Of a stretch of DNA of 26,772 nt, positions 1 to 7,658 are shown one piece after another. The position numbers and the translations under genes were made by a program. The notes below the pieces were generated by a model that did no database searches, was not told the origin of the DNA, and worked only from the letters and a program-made list of their open reading frames with translations. The stretch is from JBBIPA01 sp037443085 (GTDB lineage: Bacteria; Chloroflexota; Dehalococcoidia; GIF9; UBA5629), in assembly GCA_037443085.1 (NCBI GenBank), contig JBBIPA010000027.1, positions 1-26,772 on the forward strand, read 5' to 3'. Position 1 is the stretch's first letter; the number at the start of each line of letters is the position of its first letter.

Positions 1-2453
1 GCTCCCCTGTATTTTTCTACCTGAACCAGATTTGTTGCTCGCGCAGGAGCAAAGCAGCTATCTGATTCACCACCAAGAAGCATGGATGCGGCAGCACCGA
101 AATCAACACCAGATTTGTCCGGCATATATTTACCACCGTGATGTATCAAAATAACACCCGGCATTATCCTCGCCGTAATATAGGCCGGCATCACCACGGT
201 GCCTCTGTCGTTGTACACCTTAACCATGTCATTGTCTTTGATTCCTCTCGCTTTGGCATCTGACACATTGAGCCAGACCCGATGTCTGTAGACATGGTTT
301 CTCAGCCAGGCATGCTCCCAAAAAACGTAATGCACCCGATATCTGCTATGTGATGTCAATAACATCAGTGGATATTGTTTGACCGCAGGGTCATCCATGC
401 CTCGTATCGTGGGCATGTAAGTTGGATATGGTGTCATATCACCCCAGTCAGCTGGCAAATTATCATACACGCTGCCAAACGAGTCATAATGCTCGCCTTT
501 ACCCCTGTTGGCTTCGTTAGCAATATATTCTGAATAAAGTTCTATCTTCCCCGATTTCGTCCTGAAAGGCTTGTCCTCCTTGACCTGGGAATCCCAGCCG
601 GTATAAGGCTTGTCATCAAGCTCATCACAATTGACAAATTTACCTTTGGTGAAATCATCCCAGCTTGGAATTTCTTTACCGCGCTCTCGATAGAAATCTG
701 TCAATCTCTGGTAGGTATCTTTCAAATACCGCTCCCAGTCATGCTCCCAATTTTCATCAGTCGTGTAATATTTAAAGAATAACGTGGGATCCACACCAAG
801 CTTCTCAGCAATCTTCACATAAACCCAGATCCAATGCCGAACCTCACCCGGATAATCCACTATCCCCGGATTGCAGTTCACACATTCAAACAAGCCATAG
901 GCAGCGCTTCTGGTGATATCCTTCCCCTCCCATATCGGATCCTGCGCAGGAAGGATGATGTCGGCAAATTGAACCGTGGGATTCATGATACTGTGCATGG
1001 AGACGACAAACTCCATTCTCTTTATCGCTCTAACCTGGTCATTGGGTGAATCACACGCTGTCACTATATGGTTAGAAGCATGCGGTTTGGTGCCACCACC
1101 CCAGAAAAGAAACTTAGGATTGAAATCTTTAAGGTATATGGGGTTAGCCCGCCAACCCACCGTTTTCATATAATCCTTCTCAGACATCTCCCCACTTCTC
1201 ACTTTATCCAGAAGCAAAACAGCCTGCGCCCAGTAGTGGCTCCGGTATAGCTTGGGTACTTTATAATGCCCCATAGGTCCCCAGGAAGTAGTGAAGGCAC
1301 CAACCGGCAAGGGACGAAATGGCCCTGGATGAATCGCTGGCCCCCCACCTGGAGAACCCCAACTACCTAACATCGCCTGCAATGCAGCGAAGGAGCTTAT
1401 CACCTGTTCACCATGGCTCTTACGGCTCAGACTGAAGTGCGCCCAGAGCCAGGCAGGCTTCATTGTACCAACTAATCTGGCTAACTCACGGATAGTTTCT
1501 GCTGGCACAGCGCAGTGACGTTCTGCCCACTCTGGCGTTTTCTCCACCCCATCATCCCGTCCCATAACATAATTCTGCCACTTCTCAAAGCCTACAGACT
1601 CAACATATTTCGCTACAAAATCCTTATCCCACAAATCTTCGTGAAAGAGCACATTCGCCATTGCCATGAACATGGCCACATCAGTGCCCGGCTTAATTGG
1701 TATCCACTGGTCAGCCATCACCTTGGCTGCCATGCTATATCTGGGGTCAATAATAATGACAGGTTTGCCTCGCTCCCGAGCCAGTTTAATGAACCAGCCC
1801 CATTGGTGTGCCGGGCCCTGATGAGTAACAGTCGGGTCATTACCCCAGAGCACTACCACTTTCGAATTCGCCAGCATATCAGCAGCGGATCCGGACGACC
1901 ACATGTCAGTTTCCCACCCCCTCCCGCCGGTCATAACCTGGGCCATCAAACGAGCAGCGTCATACGAGCACCATCCCCATCCCTCCGCCCCAGCACCCCA
2001 GAACGATAACAGGCGCTCAAAAGTTTCATTTGGCATATAGGCAGTGACAATAGAATAGAGCCCATACTTATCCCGGCATTCCTTCATCTTACTGGCAATA
2101 GTTGTCAGAGCTTCATCCCAGGATATCCTGACATACTTACCTTCCCCTCTCTCGCTACCAGGCGCTCTTTTCAGAGGATAGAGAATTCGCTCTGGATGCT
2201 GGCTGTATTTGTGGAATGCCAGGCCCATAACACAAGGCCTTCGCTGGAGTTTAATTTTAAACAGGTCTTGCTCTGATATTACCTCATCCTCCCTGCCCAC
2301 ATTCTTGTTATATCGGTCATCAGGTTCAACAGCAACAACCTTGCCATCCTTCACCAAAGCCTTAATCACACATTGATGGTTACCACCACAATTACAGCGG
2401 CACGTTGTATAGAAGGTAGCTGCGTCTTTATACCTTTCCGGATACTTTTGCAT
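1..2453 (-). CDS. Molybdopterin oxidoreductase, DMSO reductase family, catalytic subunit (3' end cut by window)
   Basis: The open frame of about 817 codons starts at 2453 and is still open at base 1. The N-terminus has an iron-sulfur type motif with Cys18, Cys20, Cys22 and Cys28, then Cys74 in RRPCVMG. A family-typical RISWDEAL follows at about 109-116. Cys162 in GWGWCSYDAARL sits where the Mo/W ligand is found, so a Cys ligand is likely, as in acetylene hydratase and periplasmic nitrate reductases. Later come WGNDPTVTH, IIIDPRY and PGTDVAMFMAMANV, and near the edge the C-terminal cofactor-binding domain (DKSGVDFGAAAS), so only a short tail is missing. There is no Tat signal, which suggests a cytoplasmic enzyme. 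A strong SD (GGAGGG) lies about 10 nt upstream; in-frame GTG codons at 2456 and 2459 are alternative starts. Substrate unknown. Partner subunits, if any, would lie left of the window. Confidence 0.88.
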   Translation of the reverse strand, partial: MQKYPERYKDAATFYTTCRCNCGGNHQCVIKALVKDGKVVAVEPDDRYNKNVGREDEVISEQDLFKIKLQRRPCVMGLAFHKYSQHPERILYPLKRAPGSERGEGKYVRISWDEALTTIASKMKECRDKYGLYSIVTAYMPNETFERLLSFWGAGAEGWGWCSYDAARLMAQVMTGGRGWETDMWSSGSAADMLANSKVVVLWGNDPTVTHQGPAHQWGWFIKLARERGKPVIIIDPRYSMAAKVMADQWIPIKPGTDVAMFMAMANVLFHEDLWDKDFVAKYVESVGFEKWQNYVMGRDDGVEKTPEWAERHCAVPAETIRELARLVGTMKPAWLWAHFSLSRKSHGEQVISSFAALQAMLGSWGSPGGGPAIHPGPFRPLPVGAFTTSWGPMGHYKVPKLYRSHYWAQAVLLLDKVRSGEMSEKDYMKTVGWRANPIYLKDFNPKFLFWGGGTKPHASNHIVTACDSPNDQVRAIKRMEFVVSMHSIMNPTVQFADIILPAQDPIWEGKDITRSAAYGLFECVNCNPGIVDYPGEVRHWIWVYVKIAEKLGVDPTLFFKYYTTDENWEHDWERYLKDTYQRLTDFYRERGKEIPSWDDFTKGKFVNCDELDDKPYTGWDSQVKEDKPFRTKSGKIELYSEYIANEANRGKGEHYDSFGSVYDNLPADWGDMTPYPTYMPTIRGMDDPAVKQYPLMLLTSHSRYRVHYVFWEHAWLRNHVYRHRVWLNVSDAKARGIKDNDMVKVYNDRGTVVMPAYITARIMPGVILIHHGGKYMPDKSGVDFGAAASMLLGGESDSCFAPARATNLVQVEKYRG

Positions 2454-2563
2454 CACCACAACTCCCTCCTTTCTTAGTCAATTGATTTCTGACATGCGAA
2501 CTTTACACTAAAAAATTATGCGTTCAAAAATGAATGGTGACCCAATAAGGCTCCAGATATATC

Positions 2564-3571
2564 CTAATATCCCCGCTTCTTATTGACTATATTGCGCAAT
2601 CGTTTCCCCTTCACATAACGACTCAGGTTATCACAAAACAACTCGGTCACTACCTCATCATAATCCACTAGCCTCCCCGCTACATGGGGACTGTGAATAA
2701 CAGTGGGCAGTTCCCATAGCTTACTATCAACAGGCAAAGGTTCAATAGTATAGGCGTCGAGACCAGCCCCGGCGATCCAGCCCTGTTCCAGAGCACGCAC
2801 CATTGCCTCTTCATCCACAGTTATACCTCTGCCCACATTAATCAGATAGGCAGTAGGCTTCATCTGCTTTAGTTCCTTTTCACCGATTATTCCTCGTGTC
2901 TCGGGAGTATTAGGCAACAGCAGTACCACAAAGTCACTTTCTGTAAGCAATGTTTTTAACTCGGTTACAGGCACGATTAAATCTACGTGCCGGGTTCTCT
3001 CTTCTCTCTTAGTCCCTCTTCGAGTACCTATCACTCTCATACCAAAGGCTTTCGACATTCGTGCCAGCTCTTTACCTATATTTCCCAGCCCCACTATCCC
3101 TACCGTTTTACCACGAAGCAACACGGGAATAAAACGCTCCCATTTCTTCTGCCGCTTATTCAGGAAGCAGAATGGAGCTTGCTTGGCAAACATCAGCATC
3201 ATAGAAAAAGCCATCTCGCTCACTGGTGAAGCGTGAATGCCGCTCATATTAGTTACGACAACACGGCTTTTTACAATATCAGGAGTAAGAAAATGGTCGA
3301 CGCCAGCCAGCATAGTCTGAATCCATTTCAATTTTGGGGCTCGAGAGATGACGTTCTGAGGCGGTCTAAAACCATAGATTATCTCAGCTTGAGCTAGCAT
3401 AGCCTCAAATTTCTCATTACTGAAATCCCCTTTTTGTTCAGCAGTAACCATATCCGGAGCATCCCACAAGCCTGACACATCCAGAATCTTTATCCTCGGG
3501 CTTACGGCAGCTATTTTACGTAAAGCATTATCGCTTAACACGGAGGTGACAAGAATATTAATTGTATCCAT
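2564..3571 (-). CDS. D-isomer-specific 2-hydroxyacid dehydrogenase
   Basis: A 335-residue protein that should interconvert a 2-oxo acid and a D-2-hydroxy acid. The Rossmann motif GLGNIG lies at 161-166. The family's catalytic Arg, Glu and His are visible as Arg248 (NVGRG), Glu277 (TIEPLP) and His296 (SPHVAG). After the second beta strand the sequence is VIGTRRGTKRE: the usual acidic NAD-binding residue is replaced by Arg-Arg, as in glyoxylate/hydroxypyruvate reductases, so NADP(H) use is likely (inference). ATG start with AAAGGAGC about 10 nt upstream. It lies 97 nt after dctM and 110 nt before the molybdoenzyme on the same strand, which suggests that it acts on the acid brought in by the TRAP transporter. 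Whether it is a phosphoglycerate, glyoxylate or other dehydrogenase cannot be fixed from sequence. Confidence 0.88.
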   Translation of the reverse strand: MDTINILVTSVLSDNALRKIAAVSPRIKILDVSGLWDAPDMVTAEQKGDFSNEKFEAMLAQAEIIYGFRPPQNVISRAPKLKWIQTMLAGVDHFLTPDIVKSRVVVTNMSGIHASPVSEMAFSMMLMFAKQAPFCFLNKRQKKWERFIPVLLRGKTVGIVGLGNIGKELARMSKAFGMRVIGTRRGTKREERTRHVDLIVPVTELKTLLTESDFVVLLLPNTPETRGIIGEKELKQMKPTAYLINVGRGITVDEEAMVRALEQGWIAGAGLDAYTIEPLPVDSKLWELPTVIHSPHVAGRLVDYDEVVTELFCDNLSRYVKGKRLRNIVNKKRGY

Positions 3572-3668
3572 ATACAGAAAGCTCCTTTCTATGAACCGGA
3601 CATTCTTAAAGTATTATCCAGGAAGTTTGATGAACAGGCTTTAAAATGTCAGATGATTTTGTCGTTCG

Positions 3669-4982
3669 CTAATATGTCATGATGCTTGGCAAGAAAGTGG
3701 CAATCGGTGGAAAAGCCATGATTATACCAATTGCTGCGATATCAAGGATAACAAAAGGCACAGCAGCATAGTAGACCTCAGTCATGGTGACATCCTTGGG
3801 TACCACCCCTTTCATTATAAAGAGCAACATGCCGAATGGCGGAGTCAGCATGCCGATTTCCAGGTTAATCAGCATCATAATGCCAAACCATACCGGGTCA
3901 AACTGCAATGCATTCACCACCGGCATAAAAATGGGTAGTGTTATCATCATCATAGCCACCTGCTCCATAAAGCAACCCAGAAGTAGCAGGATAAGCTGCA
4001 TGCCAATCAAAATGAATATGGGAGAAATCTGAGCACTGGTTACTATCTCAACCAGATTGCGACTCACCCCAGTAAAAGCTAAAAGCTGGCTAAATACTTT
4101 TGAGCCAGCGATAATCATAAACGCCATCGCCGTAATTTCTATGGTAGTCCTGGCTGAGTCCTTGGTGACCTTCCAGTTTAGCTTTCCGTAAATTGCAGCC
4201 AGGATAAAAGCGGCGAAAGCGCCCAGGGCTGCGGCTTCCGTAGGAGTAGCCACACCCAAAAACATTGACCCCAGAACTGCCAATATAATAAACGCCAAAG
4301 GTAATACATATTTTGAAAGATTTACCATTTTTGTAGACATAGGCCTAGGGGACACCGGGTAACTGGGGGCTAGGCGAGGCTGTATGGCTGCCCTGAAGAC
4401 TATGTACAATGCATACATGCCAGCAATCAATAAGCCAGGAAGCACGCCTCCTATCAAAAGCTTCCCGATATGAATACCAGCAAGGCTCCCCAAAATCACA
4501 CCCAGAGCACTGGGAGGGATGATCATTGCCAGTCCACCAGCAGCCATTATTGGCCCCAGATACATGCTCGATGCGTATCCACGGCTCCTCATCTCGGGAA
4601 CCAGCAAGGTTCCCAGCATGGCAGCGCTTCCCATGGTAGAGCCAGTCAGAGCAGCAAACAATGTCCCCGATGCCACTGCCAGCAAGCTCAGCCTGCCTGG
4701 TAAGCGTCCAATCCATTCATCAACAACCCCAATTATTCGATTAGCCATTCCGGAATAAAAAATAACACCGCCCATGAGAACAAACATAGGCACTGGTAAG
4801 AGGGTAAACCTCATAAGAGACTCGGCGACGCTAAGCACCACCTGACTAAAACCTCCCGGTCCCATGATAAAAAACGTGGCCACAAAATTAAATAAAACAA
4901 AGGCAAAGGCTATGGGCACACTGGTTAACATTAGCACTATCAGCCCACCGAACAGTATTATCATTATCAGCCACCATTCCAT
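3669..4982 (-). CDS. dctM: TRAP transporter large permease subunit (DctM family)
   Basis: This 437-residue, very hydrophobic protein is the ion-coupled translocation subunit of a tripartite ATP-independent periplasmic transporter. It has about a dozen predicted membrane segments. Family landmarks include the early VPIAFAF segment, PVPMFVLMGG, the small-residue stretch SGTLFAALTGSTMGSAAMLG, and MIIPPSALGVILG. The length fits DctM (about 430 residues). The ATG start has AAGGAG 7 nt upstream. The gene begins 41 nt after dctQ ends, so the two permease subunits are most likely cotranscribed. It gives the membrane route for the acid captured by the lipoprotein encoded at 5664-6695. Confidence 0.93.
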   Translation of the reverse strand: MEWWLIMIILFGGLIVLMLTSVPIAFAFVLFNFVATFFIMGPGGFSQVVLSVAESLMRFTLLPVPMFVLMGGVIFYSGMANRIIGVVDEWIGRLPGRLSLLAVASGTLFAALTGSTMGSAAMLGTLLVPEMRSRGYASSMYLGPIMAAGGLAMIIPPSALGVILGSLAGIHIGKLLIGGVLPGLLIAGMYALYIVFRAAIQPRLAPSYPVSPRPMSTKMVNLSKYVLPLAFIILAVLGSMFLGVATPTEAAALGAFAAFILAAIYGKLNWKVTKDSARTTIEITAMAFMIIAGSKVFSQLLAFTGVSRNLVEIVTSAQISPIFILIGMQLILLLLGCFMEQVAMMMITLPIFMPVVNALQFDPVWFGIMMLINLEIGMLTPPFGMLLFIMKGVVPKDVTMTEVYYAAVPFVILDIAAIGIIMAFPPIATFLPSIMTY

Positions 4983-5023
4983 AACGCTTCTCCTTAATAT
5001 GATTTCAGTGTCTCAGCTTTAAT

Positions 5024-5527
5024 TCAATGGCCGCCCAATCGAAGAAATGAATTATACATTCTTTTAAAAGCTTGGATGACAAGGAAAAAACTTCCTACAG
5101 GAATAATAATTATTATTATAAACTTTGGTATAGTGTAGAACCTGACTGACATGACATTGCTTTGAATATTATCTATGGTACTGAGTACACCATAACAGAA
5201 AAGCGCGATACAGGAAACGATCAAGATTATTCCGGCAACAAAATTGAGATATGCCTGGTGCTTGGGTTTCAGAAAATTGAGCAAAACATCTAGCTTAACA
5301 TGACCATCTTTCCTCAGCAACCAAGCAGCAGCCAGAAAAGTCAAATAAAGTAAAGAGTATTCAGCAGCCTCAAAAGCCCAGGTTATAGTTCCTCTAACTG
5401 AAAACTTCAATAAAGCATCAGCAACCACAACCAGCATCAAGGCAATAACTAATATACAGGCAATATGGAATAAGTAATCAATGCAATAATTAAAAACTCT
5501 ATCCAAAAGTCCGATTACTTTCTTCAA
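5024..5527 (-). CDS. dctQ: TRAP transporter small permease subunit (DctQ family)
   Basis: A 167-residue protein with about four hydrophobic helices (about 18-40, 55-70, 90-115 and 130-150), the usual layout of DctQ. It carries the family pattern TWAFEAAEYSLLYLTFLAAAWLLRKDGHVK, which is written here in full only to 30 residues of a larger conserved block; the key features are the charged Glu pair and the RKDGHV loop between helices. The start is a TTG at 5527, set by TGGAGGTG at 5538-5545. An ATG at 5535 in another frame opens only a three-codon ORF and is not the start. The gene lies downstream of an intrinsic terminator that follows dctP and just upstream of dctM. It would pair with DctM to form the membrane complex. 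Confidence 0.88.
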   Translation of the reverse strand: MKKVIGLLDRVFNYCIDYLFHIACILVIALMLVVVADALLKFSVRGTITWAFEAAEYSLLYLTFLAAAWLLRKDGHVKLDVLLNFLKPKHQAYLNFVAGIILIVSCIALFCYGVLSTIDNIQSNVMSVRFYTIPKFIIIIIIPVGSFFLVIQAFKRMYNSFLRLGGH

Positions 5528-5556
5528 AGCTTCATCACACCTCCAATCATAGACTA

Positions 5557-5576
5557 ATTAGCTTGCTCAAGCTAAT
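5557..5576 (-). other. Perfect hairpin between the terminator and dctQ
   Basis: ATTAGCTT and AAGCTAAT form a perfect 8-bp inverted repeat around a 4-nt loop (GCTC on the plus strand). It sits just after the terminator T-run and just before the dctQ Shine-Dalgarno. It has no T-tract of its own, so it may protect the 5' end of a processed or read-through dctQM message, or bind a regulator. The role is inferred; the structure is seen directly. Confidence 0.55.
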
Positions 5577-5577
5577 C

Positions 5578-5614
5578 AAAAAACAGAGAGGGACTTCTTG
5601 TTAAGCCCCTCTCT
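5578..5614 (-). terminator. Intrinsic terminator after dctP, inside the TRAP gene cluster
   Basis: Read on the minus strand, a 12-bp stem (11 pairs and one mismatch; plus-strand arms 5585-5596 and 5603-5614) encloses a 6-nt loop and is followed by a G and six T residues (5583-5578). This is a textbook Rho-independent terminator. It lies between dctP and dctQM. Leaky termination here would make more of the binding protein than of the permease. Confidence 0.85.
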
Positions 5615-5663
5615 TGCTTCAACACTATGCCAAAGTTCAATCCTCGGAAAGGGAAAGACTGAG

Positions 5664-6695
5664 TTATTTCTTCTCCATCAATGGTCTGAATTTAGCAGCA
5701 TCAGGAGCTTTGCCTATCACGTCTTTCCACCCCATGTCATAAGCCAGATCGAGGAAGTACTTCTCGTCTTCTGGGGAAAACTTAAACTTCTGGACACCGG
5801 CCTTGGAATTAACTTCCCAGTCTTTTTTGATGTAATCCTCGTATATTAGAAGAGATTCCTTTTCCGCAACTATCGCCATCTCGTTCAGAAAAGCACGCTG
5901 CCGTTCATCAAGACTCTTCCATTTATCCAGGTTATACCACAGCCCTGTGGGTGAGCCATAGAACGGGGGGCCCCATTGATACTTGGTGATAGTTTCCAGC
6001 TTGCGATCCTTGAGCCCGGGAACCGGGTAACCAAATCCATCAATCATTTTTCGCTCTAGCGCAGTATATATTTCATCTATCGCCATGCTCACTGGAGTAC
6101 CACCGAGCGCCCTAATCAAAGGGGTATATATTGGTGTGGTGCGTATCTTCAAACCCGTCAAATCAGGTTTAGCCCGCTCCACGTTGAGGTACATCGTAAA
6201 ATAATCATCAATGGGCAATCGCCAGGAATACCAGGCATTGGTTTTCTCCTGATGTACCTTATTCATTAAGTCATAAGCGCCACTGGCACGCTCTTCCCAG
6301 GGTCGTAACCTGGACAACTTCATGGTGTCTGCCTCAGGGACCATGCCCACATGATAGGCTGTAGTAGTGAAGGCTGCATCAACTACACCCTTCTTCAGTG
6401 AGTCCATCCCTTGTTCTGGGGGAAACACCTCTGGCCCACCGACATACTTGAAAGTAAGGTTGACTGCCTTGCTTTTTTCGGCTACCTTACCCAACCACCA
6501 GTGCATGAACGGGGTGGTCGTCCATTTGTCGGTAGCCCAACCCGACCAGATTTTGAGCTCTACCGCAGGCGGTGGAGCCACCGTTGGTGCTGGGGCTGGT
6601 GCCGGAGCAGGTTTTGGTGCTGGAGCGCAGCCAGCAATCACCAGGCTTACTACCAGCACACATGCTAGCACCAACAAAATGAGTCCTTTTTTCAA
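5664..6695 (-). CDS. dctP: TRAP transporter substrate-binding lipoprotein (DctP family)
   Basis: A 343-residue solute-binding protein. The N-terminus is a lipoprotein signal: two Lys, a long hydrophobic run, and lipobox VIAGC with Cys23. An Ala-Pro linker (residues 24-43) tethers the domain to the membrane. The domain carries the family signature LKIRTTPIY with Arg185, which in TRAP proteins holds the substrate carboxylate, then ALGGTPVSMAIDEIYTALE. This points to an organic acid ligand. The start is TTG at 6695, behind a very strong SD (AAGGAGGTG, 6701-6709). An in-frame ATG at 6725 is upstream of that SD and would spoil the signal peptide, so I reject it. A terminator follows at 5578-5614. 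Substrate unknown. Confidence 0.92.
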   Translation of the reverse strand: MKKGLILLVLACVLVVSLVIAGCAPAPKPAPAPAPAPTVAPPPAVELKIWSGWATDKWTTTPFMHWWLGKVAEKSKAVNLTFKYVGGPEVFPPEQGMDSLKKGVVDAAFTTTAYHVGMVPEADTMKLSRLRPWEERASGAYDLMNKVHQEKTNAWYSWRLPIDDYFTMYLNVERAKPDLTGLKIRTTPIYTPLIRALGGTPVSMAIDEIYTALERKMIDGFGYPVPGLKDRKLETITKYQWGPPFYGSPTGLWYNLDKWKSLDERQRAFLNEMAIVAEKESLLIYEDYIKKDWEVNSKAGVQKFKFSPEDEKYFLDLAYDMGWKDVIGKAPDAAKFRPLMEKK

Positions 6696-6758
6696 TTTGT
6701 CACCTCCTTGAATTATTAATTGCACCCGTTACCCGCAAATGAGTACAGTTTTCATAGT

Positions 6759-6866
6759 TTAGAGCTTGCGCAGCAGGATGTCAAGAACTTTATCGTCGAT
6801 TTTCTGACGAAATACGTAACCAATACTGGTACCCTGATGAGAAACAACAACAAGCATGCCTTTCAT
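6759..6866 (-). CDS. Possible small ORF or gene remnant (35 codons)
   Basis: Minus-strand ATG at 6866 to TAA at 6759-6761. The frame stays open upstream for 11 more codons, to a TAG. The product starts MKGMLVVVSHQGTSIGYVF and ends KVLDILLRKL, a mix of hydrophobic strand-like and amphipathic helix-like segments that looks more protein-like than the other frames here. The SD is weak (ACAGGC). I do not recognise it. It could be the C-terminal remnant of a decayed gene, a small protein, or chance. Confidence 0.2.
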   Translation of the reverse strand: MKGMLVVVSHQGTSIGYVFRQKIDDKVLDILLRKL

Positions 6867-6996
6867 ATTGCCTGTATCGGCGTGACCAACATAAAAGTAA
6901 TACTATTAAGCAAATCTTCCAAAGTCCGCTAAGTTGTCTATGCATAGTCCCGACGGAGAAGTTTAACCCCGAACTAGAGCAGTTGTCGAGATAATA

Positions 6997-7008
6997 GTTA
7001 TTAATAAC
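6997..7008. promoter_or_regulatory. Perfect 12-bp palindrome GTTATTAATAAC
   Basis: The palindrome lies just downstream of a minus-strand TTGACA (7016-7011) and upstream of the TRAP cluster. A TATTAT follows at 6996-6991, but the 14-nt spacing is short for a sigma-70 promoter. An operator for the cluster is possible. The half sites match an inverted repeat in front of ilvD. Confidence 0.3.
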
Positions 7009-7032
7009 GGTGTCAATCTGGAAATAATAAGC

Positions 7033-7108
7033 TGGTGAGCCGCACAGGACTCGAACCTGTAACCGGCTGATTAAGAGTCAGCTGCTCTACCGGTTGAGCT
7101 AGCGGCCC
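7033..7108 (-). tRNA. tRNA-Lys (anticodon CUU)
   Basis: The 76-nt minus-strand sequence folds into a full cloverleaf: acceptor GGGCCGC with GCGGCTC (7 pairs, one G-U), D stem GCTC/GAGC, anticodon stem GCTGA/TCAGC around loop CTCTTAA, and T stem ACAGG/CCTGT with loop TTCGAGT. The anticodon is CTT, so it reads the Lys codon AAG. The 3' CCA is encoded. It is transcribed away from the archease operon. Confidence 0.96.
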
Positions 7109-7118
7109 AAGCGGGCTT

Positions 7119-7148
7119 ATGGTAACACTCAGCAATAATATAAGTCAA
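7119..7148 (-). promoter_or_regulatory. Probable promoter of tRNA-Lys
   Basis: On the minus strand, TTGACT (7148-7143) and TACCAT (7124-7119) are 18 nt apart. Transcription would begin a few bases before the tRNA 5' end at 7108. The -35 is 5/6 and the -10 is 4/6 of the sigma-70 consensus. Confidence 0.5.
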
Positions 7149-7164
7149 GCTAAACCTCGCCTTT

Positions 7165-7193
7165 TTCTTATTCATTAGAAGCCATGATATAAT
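7165..7193 (+). promoter_or_regulatory. Extended -10 promoter of the archease-rtcB operon
   Basis: A perfect extended -10, TGaTATAAT, lies at 7185-7193; the -35 (TTCTTA, 7165-7170) is poor, which is usual for extended -10 promoters. The predicted start near 7200 lies downstream of the ATG at 7192, so that ATG cannot be the archease start. Confidence 0.55.
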
Positions 7194-7227
7194 GAGATAC
7201 TCTCCTATCTGTTGTGGCGAGAGAAGC

Positions 7228-7647
7228 GTGGGAAAAACATTCGAAATCATCGACCATACTGCAGATATCGGCATCACCTGCTATGGTTCCGACATTAAGC
7301 AGCTCTTTGCCAACGCCGCGCTAGGGCTGTTTAGTTTAATCACAGAGTTAGCTGACATCAGAGAAAATATACAACGTGAAGTGATCCTATCATCACGGGA
7401 CAGGGAAGGTTTACTGGTAGCCTGGCTTAACGAGCTTCTCTACATTTTCGACATGGAACACGTAGTTTTCACCAGGTTTGAATTCGATTTGCTTGAGGAG
7501 AATAGACTACAAGCCAGATGCTTAGGGAACAAGATTAACCTTGAAAAGCAGCCGATGAAGAGAGAGGTGAAGGCAGCCACCTATCACATGCTGTCGATCG
7601 ACGAAACGAATAATGGCTATAAGGCACAGATAATCTTCGATATCTAG
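7228..7647 (+). CDS. Archease (RtcB activator)
   Basis: A 139-residue protein of the archease family. The N-terminal signature FEIIDHTADIGITCYG and the C-terminal segment ending in DI hold the acidic residues that bind metal in the family. Archease speeds up guanylylation of the RNA ligase RtcB and widens its nucleotide use. The start is GTG at 7228, with GAGAGAAG just upstream. The earlier in-frame ATG at 7192 overlaps the predicted -10 element, so it would not be in the mRNA. The gene ends 11 nt before rtcB, and this pairing is a known conserved one, which strongly supports both calls. Confidence 0.92.
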   Translation: MGKTFEIIDHTADIGITCYGSDIKQLFANAALGLFSLITELADIRENIQREVILSSRDREGLLVAWLNELLYIFDMEHVVFTRFEFDLLEENRLQARCLGNKINLEKQPMKREVKAATYHMLSIDETNNGYKAQIIFDI

Positions 7648-7658
7648 AGGGAAACAGT

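Larger units (their letters stand above)
6696..7032. other. Long spacer between dctP and tRNA-Lys
   Basis: This 337-nt stretch has no convincing gene. It contains a doubtful 35-codon minus-strand ORF (6759-6866), two perfect palindromes (CTATGCATAG at 6938-6947 and GTTATTAATAAC at 6997-7008), and a consensus -35 hexamer TTGACA on the minus strand (7016-7011) without a well-spaced -10. It probably holds the control region of the TRAP cluster. Confidence 0.4.

Noticed and set aside
1515..2009. 164-codon plus-strand frame
   Set aside because: Antisense to the molybdoenzyme, which is open through the whole region and carries the family motifs.
6696..6725. ATG at 6725 as dctP start
   Set aside because: It lies upstream of a strong SD that serves the TTG at 6695 and would put ten polar residues before the signal peptide.
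7192..7227. ATG at 7192 as archease start
   Set aside because: It overlaps the TATAAT of an extended -10 promoter, so it would precede the transcript start; GTG 7228 fits the family N-terminus.
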